Shown: positions 8,525 to 17,143 of the stretch, piece by piece
How positions within the stretch are numbered: position 1 is the first letter of the stretch
How the letters are laid out: each line of letters opens with the position of its first letter
Position numbers and translations under genes: made by a program
Origin: an uncultured Anaerolineae bacterium
GTDB lineage: Bacteria; Chloroflexota; Anaerolineae; J036; Brachytrichaceae
Reading direction: 5' to 3'
Assembly: GCA_937959265.1 (NCBI GenBank)
Contig: CALGMA010000019.1
Coordinates: 207,481 to 271,480, forward strand
DNA length: 64,000 nucleotides
Notes under the pieces: model-generated
Databases searched by the model: none
What the model saw: the letters and a program-made list of their open reading frames with translations, nothing else
Told to the model about the DNA's origin: nothing

Positions 8525-8995
8525 ATGGCTGACCTTTCCCGCTATCCGGAGAAACTGCGCGAAGTGCTGGAGATCTTTGCTGAGAATCCGGGCGAACGCA
8601 ATCAAATGTTGATCGAGTATTCCGATCAGTTCCAGGGCGTGCCGGAGCGCATCGCCACGCGCCCTTATCCGCAGTCCAATCAGGTGCCGCACTGCGAATC
8701 GGACTCCTACGTGTTCGTTGAGCCGATCGAAGAGGGTGCCGGCGGCTCGCCGCGGCTGAAGTTCTACTTTGCCGTGGAGAACCCGTTCGGCGTTTCCGCG
8801 CGCGCGCTTTCGGCCATCCTCGACGCGACGATCAGCGGGTTGCCCGCCGACGAGATCGCCAACATGCCGATCGAGGACATCGTGCCGACGCTGTTCGGCA
8901 AGAACATCTCGATGGGTAAGGGGCAGGGCTTGCTCAGCATTGCCGCCGTAGTCAAGCGGCTGGCGCAGCGCTACACCACGCCTCATGTCGCTTGA
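8525..8995 (+). CDS. sufE: SufE-like cysteine desulfurase activator
   Basis: A 156-residue SufE-family protein that accepts sulfur from the desulfurase SufS during Fe-S cluster assembly. The N-terminal helix region (YPEKLREVLEIFAENPGERNQMLIEYS) and the sulfur-accepting Cys in QVPHCESDSYVF are typical. The motif GLPADEIANMPIEDI also matches the family. No sufS or sufBCD is adjacent. Its stop overlaps the start of the M50 protease gene by 11 nt, so the three genes to 12567 form one operon. Confidence 0.87.
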   Translation: MADLSRYPEKLREVLEIFAENPGERNQMLIEYSDQFQGVPERIATRPYPQSNQVPHCESDSYVFVEPIEEGAGGSPRLKFYFAVENPFGVSARALSAILDATISGLPADEIANMPIEDIVPTLFGKNISMGKGQGLLSIAAVVKRLAQRYTTPHVA

Positions 8996-10049
8996 TCGCC
9001 TGGAACTCATCGCCCGGCTGCGCTCGGCCGTAGAAGATGCGATGAGCGTCGAGGCCTACACGGTGCAACCCAGCGGCGAGATCAGCCTGCGCGGACAACT
9101 CAAGCTGCCGCCCGATGAGGCCTATCGCCGGATGCGGCCGCGCGTAGAGGACGTGGGCTACACGCCCTATCTGCGCGCCAACGGCGAGCGCTACGAGGTG
9201 CTGGCCGTGCCGGGCGTGGTGCCGCGCACGCAATCGAACCCTGCGATCAACCTGGTTTTGTTCATTGCCACGGTGGTTTCGGTGATCTTCACAGGTGGGC
9301 TAAAGGCGGACGGCTTTGACCTGGGCAACGGGCTGATGTTCGGCGCGTCGTTGTTGGGCATCCTGGGCGCGCATGAAGCCGGCCATTACCTCGTAGGCCG
9401 ACTGCGCGGGGCGCGTGTGTCGCTGCCGTATTTCATCCCGCTGCCGGCGCCGTTGAGCTTCGTCGGCACGCTGGGCGCCGTGATCGTCCAGCGCGAGCCT
9501 TTCGAGAACCGCCGCACGCTGCTGGAGATCGCCGTCGCCGGCCCGTTGGCCGGCTTCATCCTCGCTGTGCCGCTCTTCGCGCTCGGCATCTGGCTGTCGC
9601 AGGTGGAGCCGCTGCCGCCGGCCGGCGAATACATCACCCTGGGCGATTCGCTCCTCACGCGGCTGATCGGCGTCGCGCGCTTCGGGCGGGTCTATCCCAG
9701 CGATGGATATGACATCATGCTGCATCCGATCGCGCTCGGCGCCTGGATCGGGCTGTTGATCACGGCCATCAACCTGATCCCGGCTGGCCAGCTTGATGGC
9801 GGTCACATCGCATACGCGCTGCTCGGCTCGCGGGCGCGCTATCTGTCCTACGTCGTGATCCTGGCCATGCTCGGCCTGGCGTTGATTGCGCAGACCTGGT
9901 TGGTTTGGGCGGTGCTGTTGTTTTTCTTCGCCCGCCAGCATCCGCCGCCGCTCAACGAAGCGGTGCGGCTGCGATCGCATCATTACGCGCTCATCGTCGC
10001 TGCTGTGCTGGTGTTTGTCCTGACGTTCGTGCCCAGGCCGGTGTATTGA
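8985..10049 (+). CDS. Site-2 protease family (M50) membrane metalloprotease
   Basis: A 354-residue intramembrane zinc protease. A cytoplasmic N-terminal region (about 1-80) precedes several membrane segments. The zinc motif HEAGH (in LGAHEAGHYL) is near residue 130 and the third ligand is in NLIPAGQLDGGHI near 270. The stretch LPYFIPLPAPLSFVGTLGA resembles the EGY-type S2P proteins of plants and cyanobacteria rather than RseP, and no PDZ domain is seen. The ATG overlaps the sufE stop, and the next gene starts 1 nt after its own stop. The substrate is unknown. Confidence 0.85.
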   Translation: MSLDRLELIARLRSAVEDAMSVEAYTVQPSGEISLRGQLKLPPDEAYRRMRPRVEDVGYTPYLRANGERYEVLAVPGVVPRTQSNPAINLVLFIATVVSVIFTGGLKADGFDLGNGLMFGASLLGILGAHEAGHYLVGRLRGARVSLPYFIPLPAPLSFVGTLGAVIVQREPFENRRTLLEIAVAGPLAGFILAVPLFALGIWLSQVEPLPPAGEYITLGDSLLTRLIGVARFGRVYPSDGYDIMLHPIALGAWIGLLITAINLIPAGQLDGGHIAYALLGSRARYLSYVVILAMLGLALIAQTWLVWAVLLFFFARQHPPPLNEAVRLRSHHYALIVAAVLVFVLTFVPRPVY

Positions 10050-10050
10050 C

Positions 10051-12567
10051 TTGATTCGCCTTCTCGACCTGATCGAAGCGACGCGCGGCCGTCTGCTCGG
10101 TGATGCGCCCGATGCGCGCGCATTCACCGGCTTCTGCTTCGACTCGCGCCGCGCGCAGCCAGGTGAGCTATTCGTCGCGCTCCGAACCGAACGCGGCGAT
10201 GGACACGACTTCATCGCCGACGCCATTCGCAGAGGCGCTGCCGGCGCGCTGGTCGAGGACGAGCGCTTCGTTTGCCCTGAACCGATTGCCGGCGAGGGCG
10301 CAACGGGGCCTGCGATCGTCGCCGTCCGAGACACTTACGAGGCGCTGACGGCCTATGCGCGCCACCTCATCCGTCGGCGCAATCTGCCCGTCATTGCCAT
10401 CACCGGCAGCGTGGGCAAGAGCAGCACGCGCGCGGCGATTGCGGCTGTGTTGGGCCGTCGCTTCCGCGTCTTCCAGAATCCGGCCAACTTCAACGGGCGG
10501 CTCGGTGTGCCGATCGCGCTCGGCGCGCTCGAAGCGGAGCACGAGATCATCGTGCTGGAGATGGGTGCCGACCGGCTGGGCGAGATCCGCGAGCTGTGCG
10601 AGATTGCTTCGCCGCGCGTCGGCGTCGTCACCAACGTGAGCGAGGCGCATCTGGCCTATTTCGGCTCGCTTGACGAAACCACGCGCGAGAAGCGCGCGCT
10701 GGTGGAGGCGCTGCCGGCCGACGGCCTGGCCATCCTGAACCGCGATGACCCGCGCACCTGGGCGATGCGCGATTTCACTGCGGCTGCCGTCGCGCCGGTC
10801 AGCGCTGCGGCGTGCCCCTATGCGCCCCCGCATCTGCATCCGCTGTCCTGCGCGATCGCGCATGTCGTGGCGCGGCATTACGGCATTCCCGCCCACGAGG
10901 CGAGCGAGGCGTTATCTCGCCTGCCGGCGCTGCCTGGGCGCATGAGTGTGTTGGCCGGTGTGAACGGCGCAATCTTGGTGGACGATTCGTTCAACGCTTC
11001 GCCGGCCTCGATGCGCGCGGCCGTTGAGTGGGCGACTGGCGACCTGCCCGCGCGCGTCGGATGCGCGTCTCATGCCCGGCGCTTCCTCGTCCTCGGCGAC
11101 ATGGATCAACTTGGCGACCAGAGCGCTCGCTTGCATCGCGAAGTCGGCGCGTTGATCGCCCGCCGCGCCGATGAGTGCGTGACGTTGATCACGCTGGGCG
11201 AACAGGCGTATCACATCGCCGCAGGCGCGCGCGAGGCCGGCATGGATCCTGCGTCGGTTGTCGTCACTTACTTGGCACGCGATGCGGCGGCTTATGTGCG
11301 GGATCATGCCCAGGCGGGCGACCTGATGCTGGTGAAGGGCGACGTGAGCGCGCGAATGGAGCGCGTCGTTGCCAAGTTGCTGGCCGACCGGTCGGACATT
11401 GCGCGTTTGCCCCGACAGGAACCGGGGTGGGAGTCGGTGCGCGTGGTCAAGCCCGCGCGCCCCACTTGGCTGGATGTGGACCTGGATGCCATTGCCCACA
11501 ACGCGCGCGCTGTGAAGGCGATCGTCGGCGAGGCGGTCGCGCTGATGGCGGTGCTCAAGGCCGATGGCTACGGCCATGGCGCAGTCAAGGTGGCGCGCAC
11601 AGCGCTCAACAACGGCGCAAGCTGGTGTGGCGTGGCTTCGCTGAACGAAGCGGCTGCCTTGCGCAGCGCCGGGATAGATGCGCCCATCCTGATTCTGGGC
11701 TTCACGCCGGCCTGGCACGCGCGCGAGGCTCTGCTGCGCAATCTGGCCCTCACAGTCTATGACCTCGACGTGGCGCGCGCCTACTCGCGCGCTGCCCGTG
11801 AGCTGGGCCGCGTGGCTCGCCTGCATGTGAAGGTGGATACCGGCATGGGTCGCCTGGGTGTACTGCCGGACGCGGCGGCCGACTTCATCCGCGCCGTCGC
11901 TGACTTGCCTTCGGTGCAGTTAGAGGGCATCTCTACCCACTTCAGTTGCGCCGATTGCGACCCGGCTTATACGCGGCTCCAGCTCGCGCGCTTCCGCCAG
12001 GTGCTGGACGCGCTGGGTGCGCAGGTGTCTCCTGCTCTTTACATCCATGCGGCAAATTCGGCGGCTGCGTTGGCCTATCCCGAGGCGCGTTTTAACCTGG
12101 TGCGCATCGGCCTGGCGTTGTATGGCTTGAACCCGTTCTTCCCTGCGCCGCTCCAGCCGGCTGGCCTTTCGCTGCGGCCGGCGCTCTCTTGGAAGACGAC
12201 CATCGCTCAGGTGAAGCGGCTGCCGCCCGGCGCGCCGGTGTCGTACGGCAAGCGGTTCGTGTGTGAGCGCGAGACGACCATCGCCGTCATCCCGGTGGGT
12301 TACGCCGATGGCTTTCGCCGCGCCCCTGGCACGTTTGGCGAGGTGCTGGTGCGCGGCCGTCGCGCGCCCATCGTGGGGGCCGTGTGCATGGATCAGGCCA
12401 TGATTGACGTCTCGCACATCCCCGGCGCGCGGCTGGGCGACGAGGTGGTGCTGATCGGACAACAGGGCGATCAGTGCATCACTGCCGAAGATGTGGCGGC
12501 GCGCCTGGGCACGATCAGTTACGAAGTGATCTCGGCGATCCTGCCGCGTGTGCCGCGCGTGTCGTAA
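10051..12567 (+). CDS. murF-alr: MurF-alanine racemase fusion protein
   Basis: One 838-residue frame joins two enzymes of peptidoglycan precursor synthesis. Residues 1-460 are MurF, which adds D-Ala-D-Ala to UDP-MurNAc-tripeptide: ATP loop ITGSVGKSSTR near 119, FNGRLGVPIAL, and VKGDVSARMERV at the end. Residues about 470-838 are a fold-III alanine racemase: WLDVDLDAIAHN, PLP lysine in LKADGYGHGA (about 503), VDTGMGRLG, catalytic Tyr in VSYGKRF (about 731), GYADG and CMDQAMID. The start is TTG at 10051, right after the protease stop. Such fusions are known in Bacteroidota. There is no frameshift. Confidence 0.92.
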   Translation: MIRLLDLIEATRGRLLGDAPDARAFTGFCFDSRRAQPGELFVALRTERGDGHDFIADAIRRGAAGALVEDERFVCPEPIAGEGATGPAIVAVRDTYEALTAYARHLIRRRNLPVIAITGSVGKSSTRAAIAAVLGRRFRVFQNPANFNGRLGVPIALGALEAEHEIIVLEMGADRLGEIRELCEIASPRVGVVTNVSEAHLAYFGSLDETTREKRALVEALPADGLAILNRDDPRTWAMRDFTAAAVAPVSAAACPYAPPHLHPLSCAIAHVVARHYGIPAHEASEALSRLPALPGRMSVLAGVNGAILVDDSFNASPASMRAAVEWATGDLPARVGCASHARRFLVLGDMDQLGDQSARLHREVGALIARRADECVTLITLGEQAYHIAAGAREAGMDPASVVVTYLARDAAAYVRDHAQAGDLMLVKGDVSARMERVVAKLLADRSDIARLPRQEPGWESVRVVKPARPTWLDVDLDAIAHNARAVKAIVGEAVALMAVLKADGYGHGAVKVARTALNNGASWCGVASLNEAAALRSAGIDAPILILGFTPAWHAREALLRNLALTVYDLDVARAYSRAARELGRVARLHVKVDTGMGRLGVLPDAAADFIRAVADLPSVQLEGISTHFSCADCDPAYTRLQLARFRQVLDALGAQVSPALYIHAANSAAALAYPEARFNLVRIGLALYGLNPFFPAPLQPAGLSLRPALSWKTTIAQVKRLPPGAPVSYGKRFVCERETTIAVIPVGYADGFRRAPGTFGEVLVRGRRAPIVGAVCMDQAMIDVSHIPGARLGDEVVLIGQQGDQCITAEDVAARLGTISYEVISAILPRVPRVS

Positions 12568-12682
12568 TCCAAGCGGCTCTCATCGAACGCTCAGGTTGTC
12601 TCCACGGCTTCTCCACAGCGCTGCCATAGCCTGACGGCAAGCGGTTAGGCCGCAAAACATCAGCAAAAGGAGATGACAAGTG

Positions 12683-13546
12683 ATGAACACACGCAACGGG
12701 TTCAAAACGGGTTTGAAGATGGGCGCAGCCGCCCTGATCGTATCTGCGGGTTTGGCCTTCGCTTCGCCGGCCGCAGCGTGGTCGCCGATAGTCCCGCCGC
12801 CGCGGGCCGGCGCGCCGCGTTGGGGCGGGGTAGAGATGCGCCTGGGCAGCGCGAAGCTAACCACGATCGCCCAGGCCCTCAGCATGACCGAGGCCGAGCT
12901 GCGCGCGGAGTTGCAGGCCGGCAAGTCAGTTGCTGACATCGCATCCGCCAAAGGCGTGGCGCTGGAGACCATCGTGAATGCCGTCATTGCCGAGCAGACG
13001 ACAGCGTTGAACGAAGCAGTGGCTGCCGGACGGATGACGCAGGCGCAAGCCGACGCGATCCTGGCCAATCTCAAGACTGTGCTGCCCGCGCATTTGCAAG
13101 TGCGGCCAGTGGTTGGGCTAAAAGGCTATGGCGTCGGCTTTGGCAAGTGGGGCCGCGCGCATGGGCCTAGAGGTGGCTTTGGCATCCATGCCGGCGCTTC
13201 GCTTGACACGGCCGCCACATCGCTGAACATGACCGTTGCCGAGTTGGTCGCCGAACTACGATCGGGCAAGTCCATCGTTGATGTGGCTGCCGCCAAGGGG
13301 ATTGCGCTGGACACGGTGATCAACGCCATCGTTACGGAGCAAACGACGCGTCTCAACGCTGCCGTCACTGCGGGGCGCATTACGCAGGAACAGGCTGATG
13401 CCGCCATCGCCAATCTGAAGGAGAACCTGCCGGAGTTGCTCGCGCTGAAGGGTGGCGCCTTTGGCTTCGGCTTTGGCCGCGGGCCGGGGAAGTGGCTGCG
13501 GCCAGGCGTCGCGCCGCAACCTACCGATACCAAGACATCGCTCTAA
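12683..13546 (+). CDS. Secreted two-repeat protein of unknown function
   Basis: A 287-residue exported protein. The signal peptide runs to about ASPAAAWS. Two copies of an 80-residue unit follow (about 53-133 and 170-250), each with MTxAELxAEL, GKSxxDxAxAKG, a Gln-Thr-Thr segment and AGRxTQxQADA. The linker and tail are Gly/Phe/Lys-rich. ATG 12683 has a strong ribosome site (AAAGGAGA). I cannot assign a function; similar repeat proteins are common as hypothetical genes in Chloroflexota and Firmicutes. An OmpR-type two-component pair follows on the same strand after 145 nt and may be linked. Confidence 0.85.
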   Translation: MNTRNGFKTGLKMGAAALIVSAGLAFASPAAAWSPIVPPPRAGAPRWGGVEMRLGSAKLTTIAQALSMTEAELRAELQAGKSVADIASAKGVALETIVNAVIAEQTTALNEAVAAGRMTQAQADAILANLKTVLPAHLQVRPVVGLKGYGVGFGKWGRAHGPRGGFGIHAGASLDTAATSLNMTVAELVAELRSGKSIVDVAAAKGIALDTVINAIVTEQTTRLNAAVTAGRITQEQADAAIANLKENLPELLALKGGAFGFGFGRGPGKWLRPGVAPQPTDTKTSL

Positions 13547-13679
13547 CTTCCCATGGTCGAAGGCGGGCTGCCAAATTGGTGCAGCTCGCCTTATTCCGTG
13601 TGTGCTCGCCCGAACGTTGTGGGCAGCCGTGTGATGTTTGGCGGCGCGTGACGATAGTATGAGCGGCGCGCGCCACATC

Positions 13680-13685
13680 TAAAAT
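13680..13685 (+). promoter_or_regulatory. -10 box, probable leaderless promoter of the response regulator
   Basis: TAAAAT ends 6 nt before the ATG at 13692 and no Shine-Dalgarno is present. This gives the two-component pair its own promoter, separate from the secreted repeat protein upstream. Confidence 0.5.
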
Positions 13686-13691
13686 TCAGCC

Positions 13692-14438
13692 ATGTCTGCG
13701 CGTGTGCTCATCGTGGATGATGACCGGCAGATCGTCCGGCTGCTGCAGTCATACTTCGAGCGCGCCGGCATGACCGTCTTCACAGCCTATGATGGTGAGG
13801 AGGCGCTGCATTACATGCGCCGGGAGCGTCCAGATTGCGTGGTGCTCGACTTGATGATGCCGAAGCGCAGCGGCTGGGAGTTGACGCGCCTGGTGCGCGC
13901 CGATGCGCATCTCGCTGCGACGCCGATCCTGATGCTGACCGCGCGGGTGGACGACACCGATAAGTTGATCGGCCTCGAGCTGGGCGCGGACGACTACGTC
14001 ACCAAGCCTTTTAATCCTCAAGAGGTGGTCGCGCGCGTGCGGGCGATCCTGCGCCGAGCGCAGTGGAGCGCGCAAACGCCGCCGACTATATTCCAAGTTG
14101 GCGGCCTGCGGCTGAACGCCGGCGAGCATACCGTCACGCTGGATGGTCGGCCGGTTGACCTCACTCCGACTGAATTTGCGCTGTTGCGCGCGATGATGGC
14201 TAACCCAGACTACGCCTTTACCCGCGGCGAGCTGATCGAGCAAGCGCTTGGCTACGACTACGAGGGCTTGGAACGCACGATTGACAGCCACATCAAGAAC
14301 CTCCGCCGCAAGATCGAACCCGATCCGGCGAACCCCTCGTATATCGAGACGGTTGTCGGCGTGGGCTACCGGCTGCGCGCATCGCCGCTCGGCGAAGGGC
14401 GTCAGCGCGACGCAGCTAGTGCAGGAGACGCACTATGA
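13692..14438 (+). CDS. OmpR/PhoB-family response regulator
   Basis: A 248-residue regulator. The receiver has the acidic pair in LIVDDDRQI, phospho-acceptor Asp in CVVLDLMMPKRSG and Lys in VTKPFNPQEV. The C-terminal winged helix (about 138-233) has DLTPTEFALLRAMM and the recognition segment RTIDSHIKNLRRKIE. Its stop overlaps the kinase start by 4 nt, so the two are translated together. The target genes are not known; the secreted repeat protein immediately upstream is one candidate. Confidence 0.92.
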   Translation: MSARVLIVDDDRQIVRLLQSYFERAGMTVFTAYDGEEALHYMRRERPDCVVLDLMMPKRSGWELTRLVRADAHLAATPILMLTARVDDTDKLIGLELGADDYVTKPFNPQEVVARVRAILRRAQWSAQTPPTIFQVGGLRLNAGEHTVTLDGRPVDLTPTEFALLRAMMANPDYAFTRGELIEQALGYDYEGLERTIDSHIKNLRRKIEPDPANPSYIETVVGVGYRLRASPLGEGRQRDAASAGDAL

Positions 14439-15826
14439 ACCGCCTGTGGGTGCGCCTGACGCTGGCGTTTCTGCTGGTGACTTCGCTCATGGCTGTCTTC
14501 GTCGCCGGCGCCATCATGTGGAGCGCCGGCCGGCAGTTCCGCGGCTACCTAGCGCAGCCGGGTGTATTTGCGCGCGGCGGCGCGCTCGACGTCCTAGAAG
14601 CGCATTACGAAGCGCATGGCTCTTGGGCAGGTGTGGCGGATTCGCTCCGCGCGGCGCGCCCTCGCCTACGTCGTGGTGCGTTTCCCGAACGTCGCCCCCT
14701 GTTGCTCGTGGCCGATGCCCAAGGCAAGATCGTTTATGACGAGGCCGTCCGCGAACGCATTGGCCAAACGCTCGATCCGTTCGCGCTGGCCTCCGCGCAG
14801 CCGGTCGTCGTCAACGATGTCGTCGTAGGCTACTTGCTCGCCGGTTCGCCTGACTTCGACCCGCTTGGCCCGCTGGAGCGTCGCTTCCTGGGCGACTTGC
14901 AGCGCTCTGTGATCCTCATCGCGCTGGTCGGCGCCGGCTTAGGGATCGCAGTGGGTCTCTTTGTCAGCCGCAGCCTATCCAGGCCGCTGGCGATCGTAGC
15001 GCAGGCCGCGCACGCCTTCGCCCGGCGTGATTGGTCGCAGCGTGTGCCGCTGAAAGAAACAGCCCATATCGCCGAGGTCGCTGAAGTGGCGCAAGCCTTC
15101 AATCACATGGCTGATTCGCTGCAGCAGGCGGAGGCGCAACGGCGCAACCTGATGGCCGACGTGGCGCACGAGTTGCGCACGCCGCTGACGGTAATTCAAG
15201 GCTCGCTGCGCGCCTTGCTGGATGGCGTGCATCCTCTGCAGATGAAGGAAATCGCCGCCGTCTATGACGAGACGCGGTTGCTCTCGCGGTTGGTGGAGGA
15301 TGTGCGCGAGCTGGCGCTGGCCGAAGCGCGCCAGTTGCCGATGACGATCCGGACGGTAGATGTCGGGGCGGCCTTGCAAGCGATGGCCGAACGTTTTGCG
15401 GCTGCCGCGGATGCGCACCAGGTTGCGCTGGGAGTCTCCGTCCCGGAGGGGCTTCCGCCGGCCCAGGCCGACCCGGATCGGCTGGCGCAAGTGCTGCACA
15501 ACCTGGTGAGCAACGCCTTTCGCCATACGCCGCCGGGCGGCCGGATCACGCTGAGCGCCGAGGCGCAGCCCGCCGCCGTGCGCATGAGCGTGCGCGACAC
15601 CGGCGAAGGTATTCCCGAAGAAGACCTGCCGCGCGTTTTTGACCGCTTCTATCGCGGCGATCGTTCGCGTTCGCGCAGCACGGGCGGGGCCGGCCTCGGC
15701 CTGGCCATCGCTAAGTCGCTGGTCGAGAACATGGGCGGCCAGATCGGCGTCGAGAGCCGGCAGGGGCAGGGCAGCGTGTTTTGGTTCACGTTGCCGGCTC
15801 TCGATCATCCAGAGCAATCATCATGA
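14435..15826 (+). CDS. Membrane sensor histidine kinase with HAMP domain
   Basis: A 463-residue kinase of the BaeS/ResE type. Two membrane helices (about 7-30 and 155-178) bracket an extracytoplasmic domain of some 120 residues. HAMP follows (SRSLSRPLAIVAQAAHAFA), then HisKA with His in ADVAHELRTPLTVIQG (about 247), and HATPase_c with NLVSNAFRHTPPGG, DTGEGIPEEDLPRVF and GLGLAIAKSLVENMGG. It partners the OmpR-type regulator it overlaps. Its 3' end overlaps that of the convergent bchP gene by 6 nt. Confidence 0.92.
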   Translation: MNRLWVRLTLAFLLVTSLMAVFVAGAIMWSAGRQFRGYLAQPGVFARGGALDVLEAHYEAHGSWAGVADSLRAARPRLRRGAFPERRPLLLVADAQGKIVYDEAVRERIGQTLDPFALASAQPVVVNDVVVGYLLAGSPDFDPLGPLERRFLGDLQRSVILIALVGAGLGIAVGLFVSRSLSRPLAIVAQAAHAFARRDWSQRVPLKETAHIAEVAEVAQAFNHMADSLQQAEAQRRNLMADVAHELRTPLTVIQGSLRALLDGVHPLQMKEIAAVYDETRLLSRLVEDVRELALAEARQLPMTIRTVDVGAALQAMAERFAAAADAHQVALGVSVPEGLPPAQADPDRLAQVLHNLVSNAFRHTPPGGRITLSAEAQPAAVRMSVRDTGEGIPEEDLPRVFDRFYRGDRSRSRSTGGAGLGLAIAKSLVENMGGQIGVESRQGQGSVFWFTLPALDHPEQSS

Positions 15827-17050
15827 AGATGCGCTCGATGAACTCGCCTTCTCCTTCCGCCAATGCGTCCACTCGTGCACTGCTGTGCTTAGCCAATGCC
15901 TGGTAATGCGCATCTGCACCGTCCAGGGCGCAGGCTCGATATGTTTGGTCAGGTAGCCATCGAAGGTCAGGCGCTGTACATCGGGGTCGTCGCACATCTT
16001 GGCAAAGATCTCGCGTTGCAGGTCGCTGTTATAGCTGATGCGCTGTAGGAAGGCAAGGAAGAAGTACGTCGGGCGATAGGCTTTCCACCATGGCTTGTCG
16101 TAGTCCTGGCGGAGATTGGCAGCGGTCGGCGCGTCCAAGTGTTTGGCGATGGCGCGCGCGGCCATTTCGCCGCTCTTCATCGCCCAGTAGATGCCCTCCC
16201 CGCTGGTCTGCTGCACTAGGCCGGCGGCGTCGCCCACCAGCGCGGCGCGGTCGAACGAAAGGTGCTTGCGGGGGTGCATTGGGAGATGGTGCGCCTCGAA
16301 CTTTACGCTCAGCCCTTCGCCAAGCTGATCGCGCAGCTTGTGCTTGAGGTTGGCCAGCAACTGGCGCGCCTCTTTGGTTTTGCCCGCGCCTGCGCCGATG
16401 CCGGCGGCCACGTGGTCGTATTTGGGAAAGACCCAGGCGTATAAGTCGGGCGATACGTCGTCGCCTAGGTAGAGCGCCGCGCGTTTCTCCCAATATTCCA
16501 TCGCGCGCGCCGGCAACCGGATGCGCTCCTGGTAGGCCACCGCCATGGGCAGCCGCTCCAGGCCGAGCGACCTGGCGACGGTGGAATATGCGCCGTCCGC
16601 GCCGATCACCGCGTCGGCCTCAACGATGTGCGTCTTGTTGCGCTTGTCCTCGTAGGTGGCCCGGACGCCGCGCGGCCCAAACTCGATGTGCTCGAGCTTG
16701 CCCTCGATCAACACAGCGCCTTTGTTGACGGCGCGCTCGCGGATGTAGCGGTCGAACTTCTCGCGGCGCACCATGGCGATGAAGTCTGTCTCCGGCGCCG
16801 GGTGGCTGCTGAGGACGGGGAACTCGCTGTAGTGTCTGGGCGAGCACACGACGGCGATGGTGACTTTGCGATCAATCAGGTCATGCGGCAAATCCCAATC
16901 GCTAAACGCGCGCGGCGGCACTGCACCACCGCATGGCTTGACGTAGTTCAGGTCGCGCTCGAGCAGGATCGTCTCGACGCCCAAATCGCGCAGTGTGTTG
17001 GCTGCCGTGCTGCCGCCCACCGACGAACCGACCACCAGCACTTTCGACAT
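15821..17050 (-). CDS. bchP: Geranylgeranyl reductase, BchP type
   Basis: A 409-residue FAD-dependent reductase that would reduce the geranylgeranyl tail of bacteriochlorophyll, or geranylgeranyl diphosphate, to phytyl. The FAD-binding start is VLVVGSSVGGSTAANTLRD, followed by KPCGGAVPPRAF, which is typical of the BchP/ChlP family. GADGAYSTVAR and ALVGDAAGLVQQTSGEGI mark the second FAD region. It follows bchG on the same strand (93-nt gap). In this pairing the role in bacteriochlorophyll synthesis is much more likely than archaeal-type lipid reduction. Confidence 0.87.
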   Translation of the reverse strand: MSKVLVVGSSVGGSTAANTLRDLGVETILLERDLNYVKPCGGAVPPRAFSDWDLPHDLIDRKVTIAVVCSPRHYSEFPVLSSHPAPETDFIAMVRREKFDRYIRERAVNKGAVLIEGKLEHIEFGPRGVRATYEDKRNKTHIVEADAVIGADGAYSTVARSLGLERLPMAVAYQERIRLPARAMEYWEKRAALYLGDDVSPDLYAWVFPKYDHVAAGIGAGAGKTKEARQLLANLKHKLRDQLGEGLSVKFEAHHLPMHPRKHLSFDRAALVGDAAGLVQQTSGEGIYWAMKSGEMAARAIAKHLDAPTAANLRQDYDKPWWKAYRPTYFFLAFLQRISYNSDLQREIFAKMCDDPDVQRLTFDGYLTKHIEPAPWTVQMRITRHWLSTAVHEWTHWRKEKASSSSASS

Positions 17051-17143
17051 GGCTCACCTCCGTGTGTCATCGAATCACATCTATTTTGCGAACGAATGGC
17101 CGGATGCGCAATGTGCAAGATGTGAAATGCGCAGCGCATTCCC

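Noticed and set aside
17103..17137. A fifth heptamer array between bchP and bchG
   Set aside because: Units such as GATGCGC and AATGTGC are only roughly in 7-nt phase and too worn to claim.
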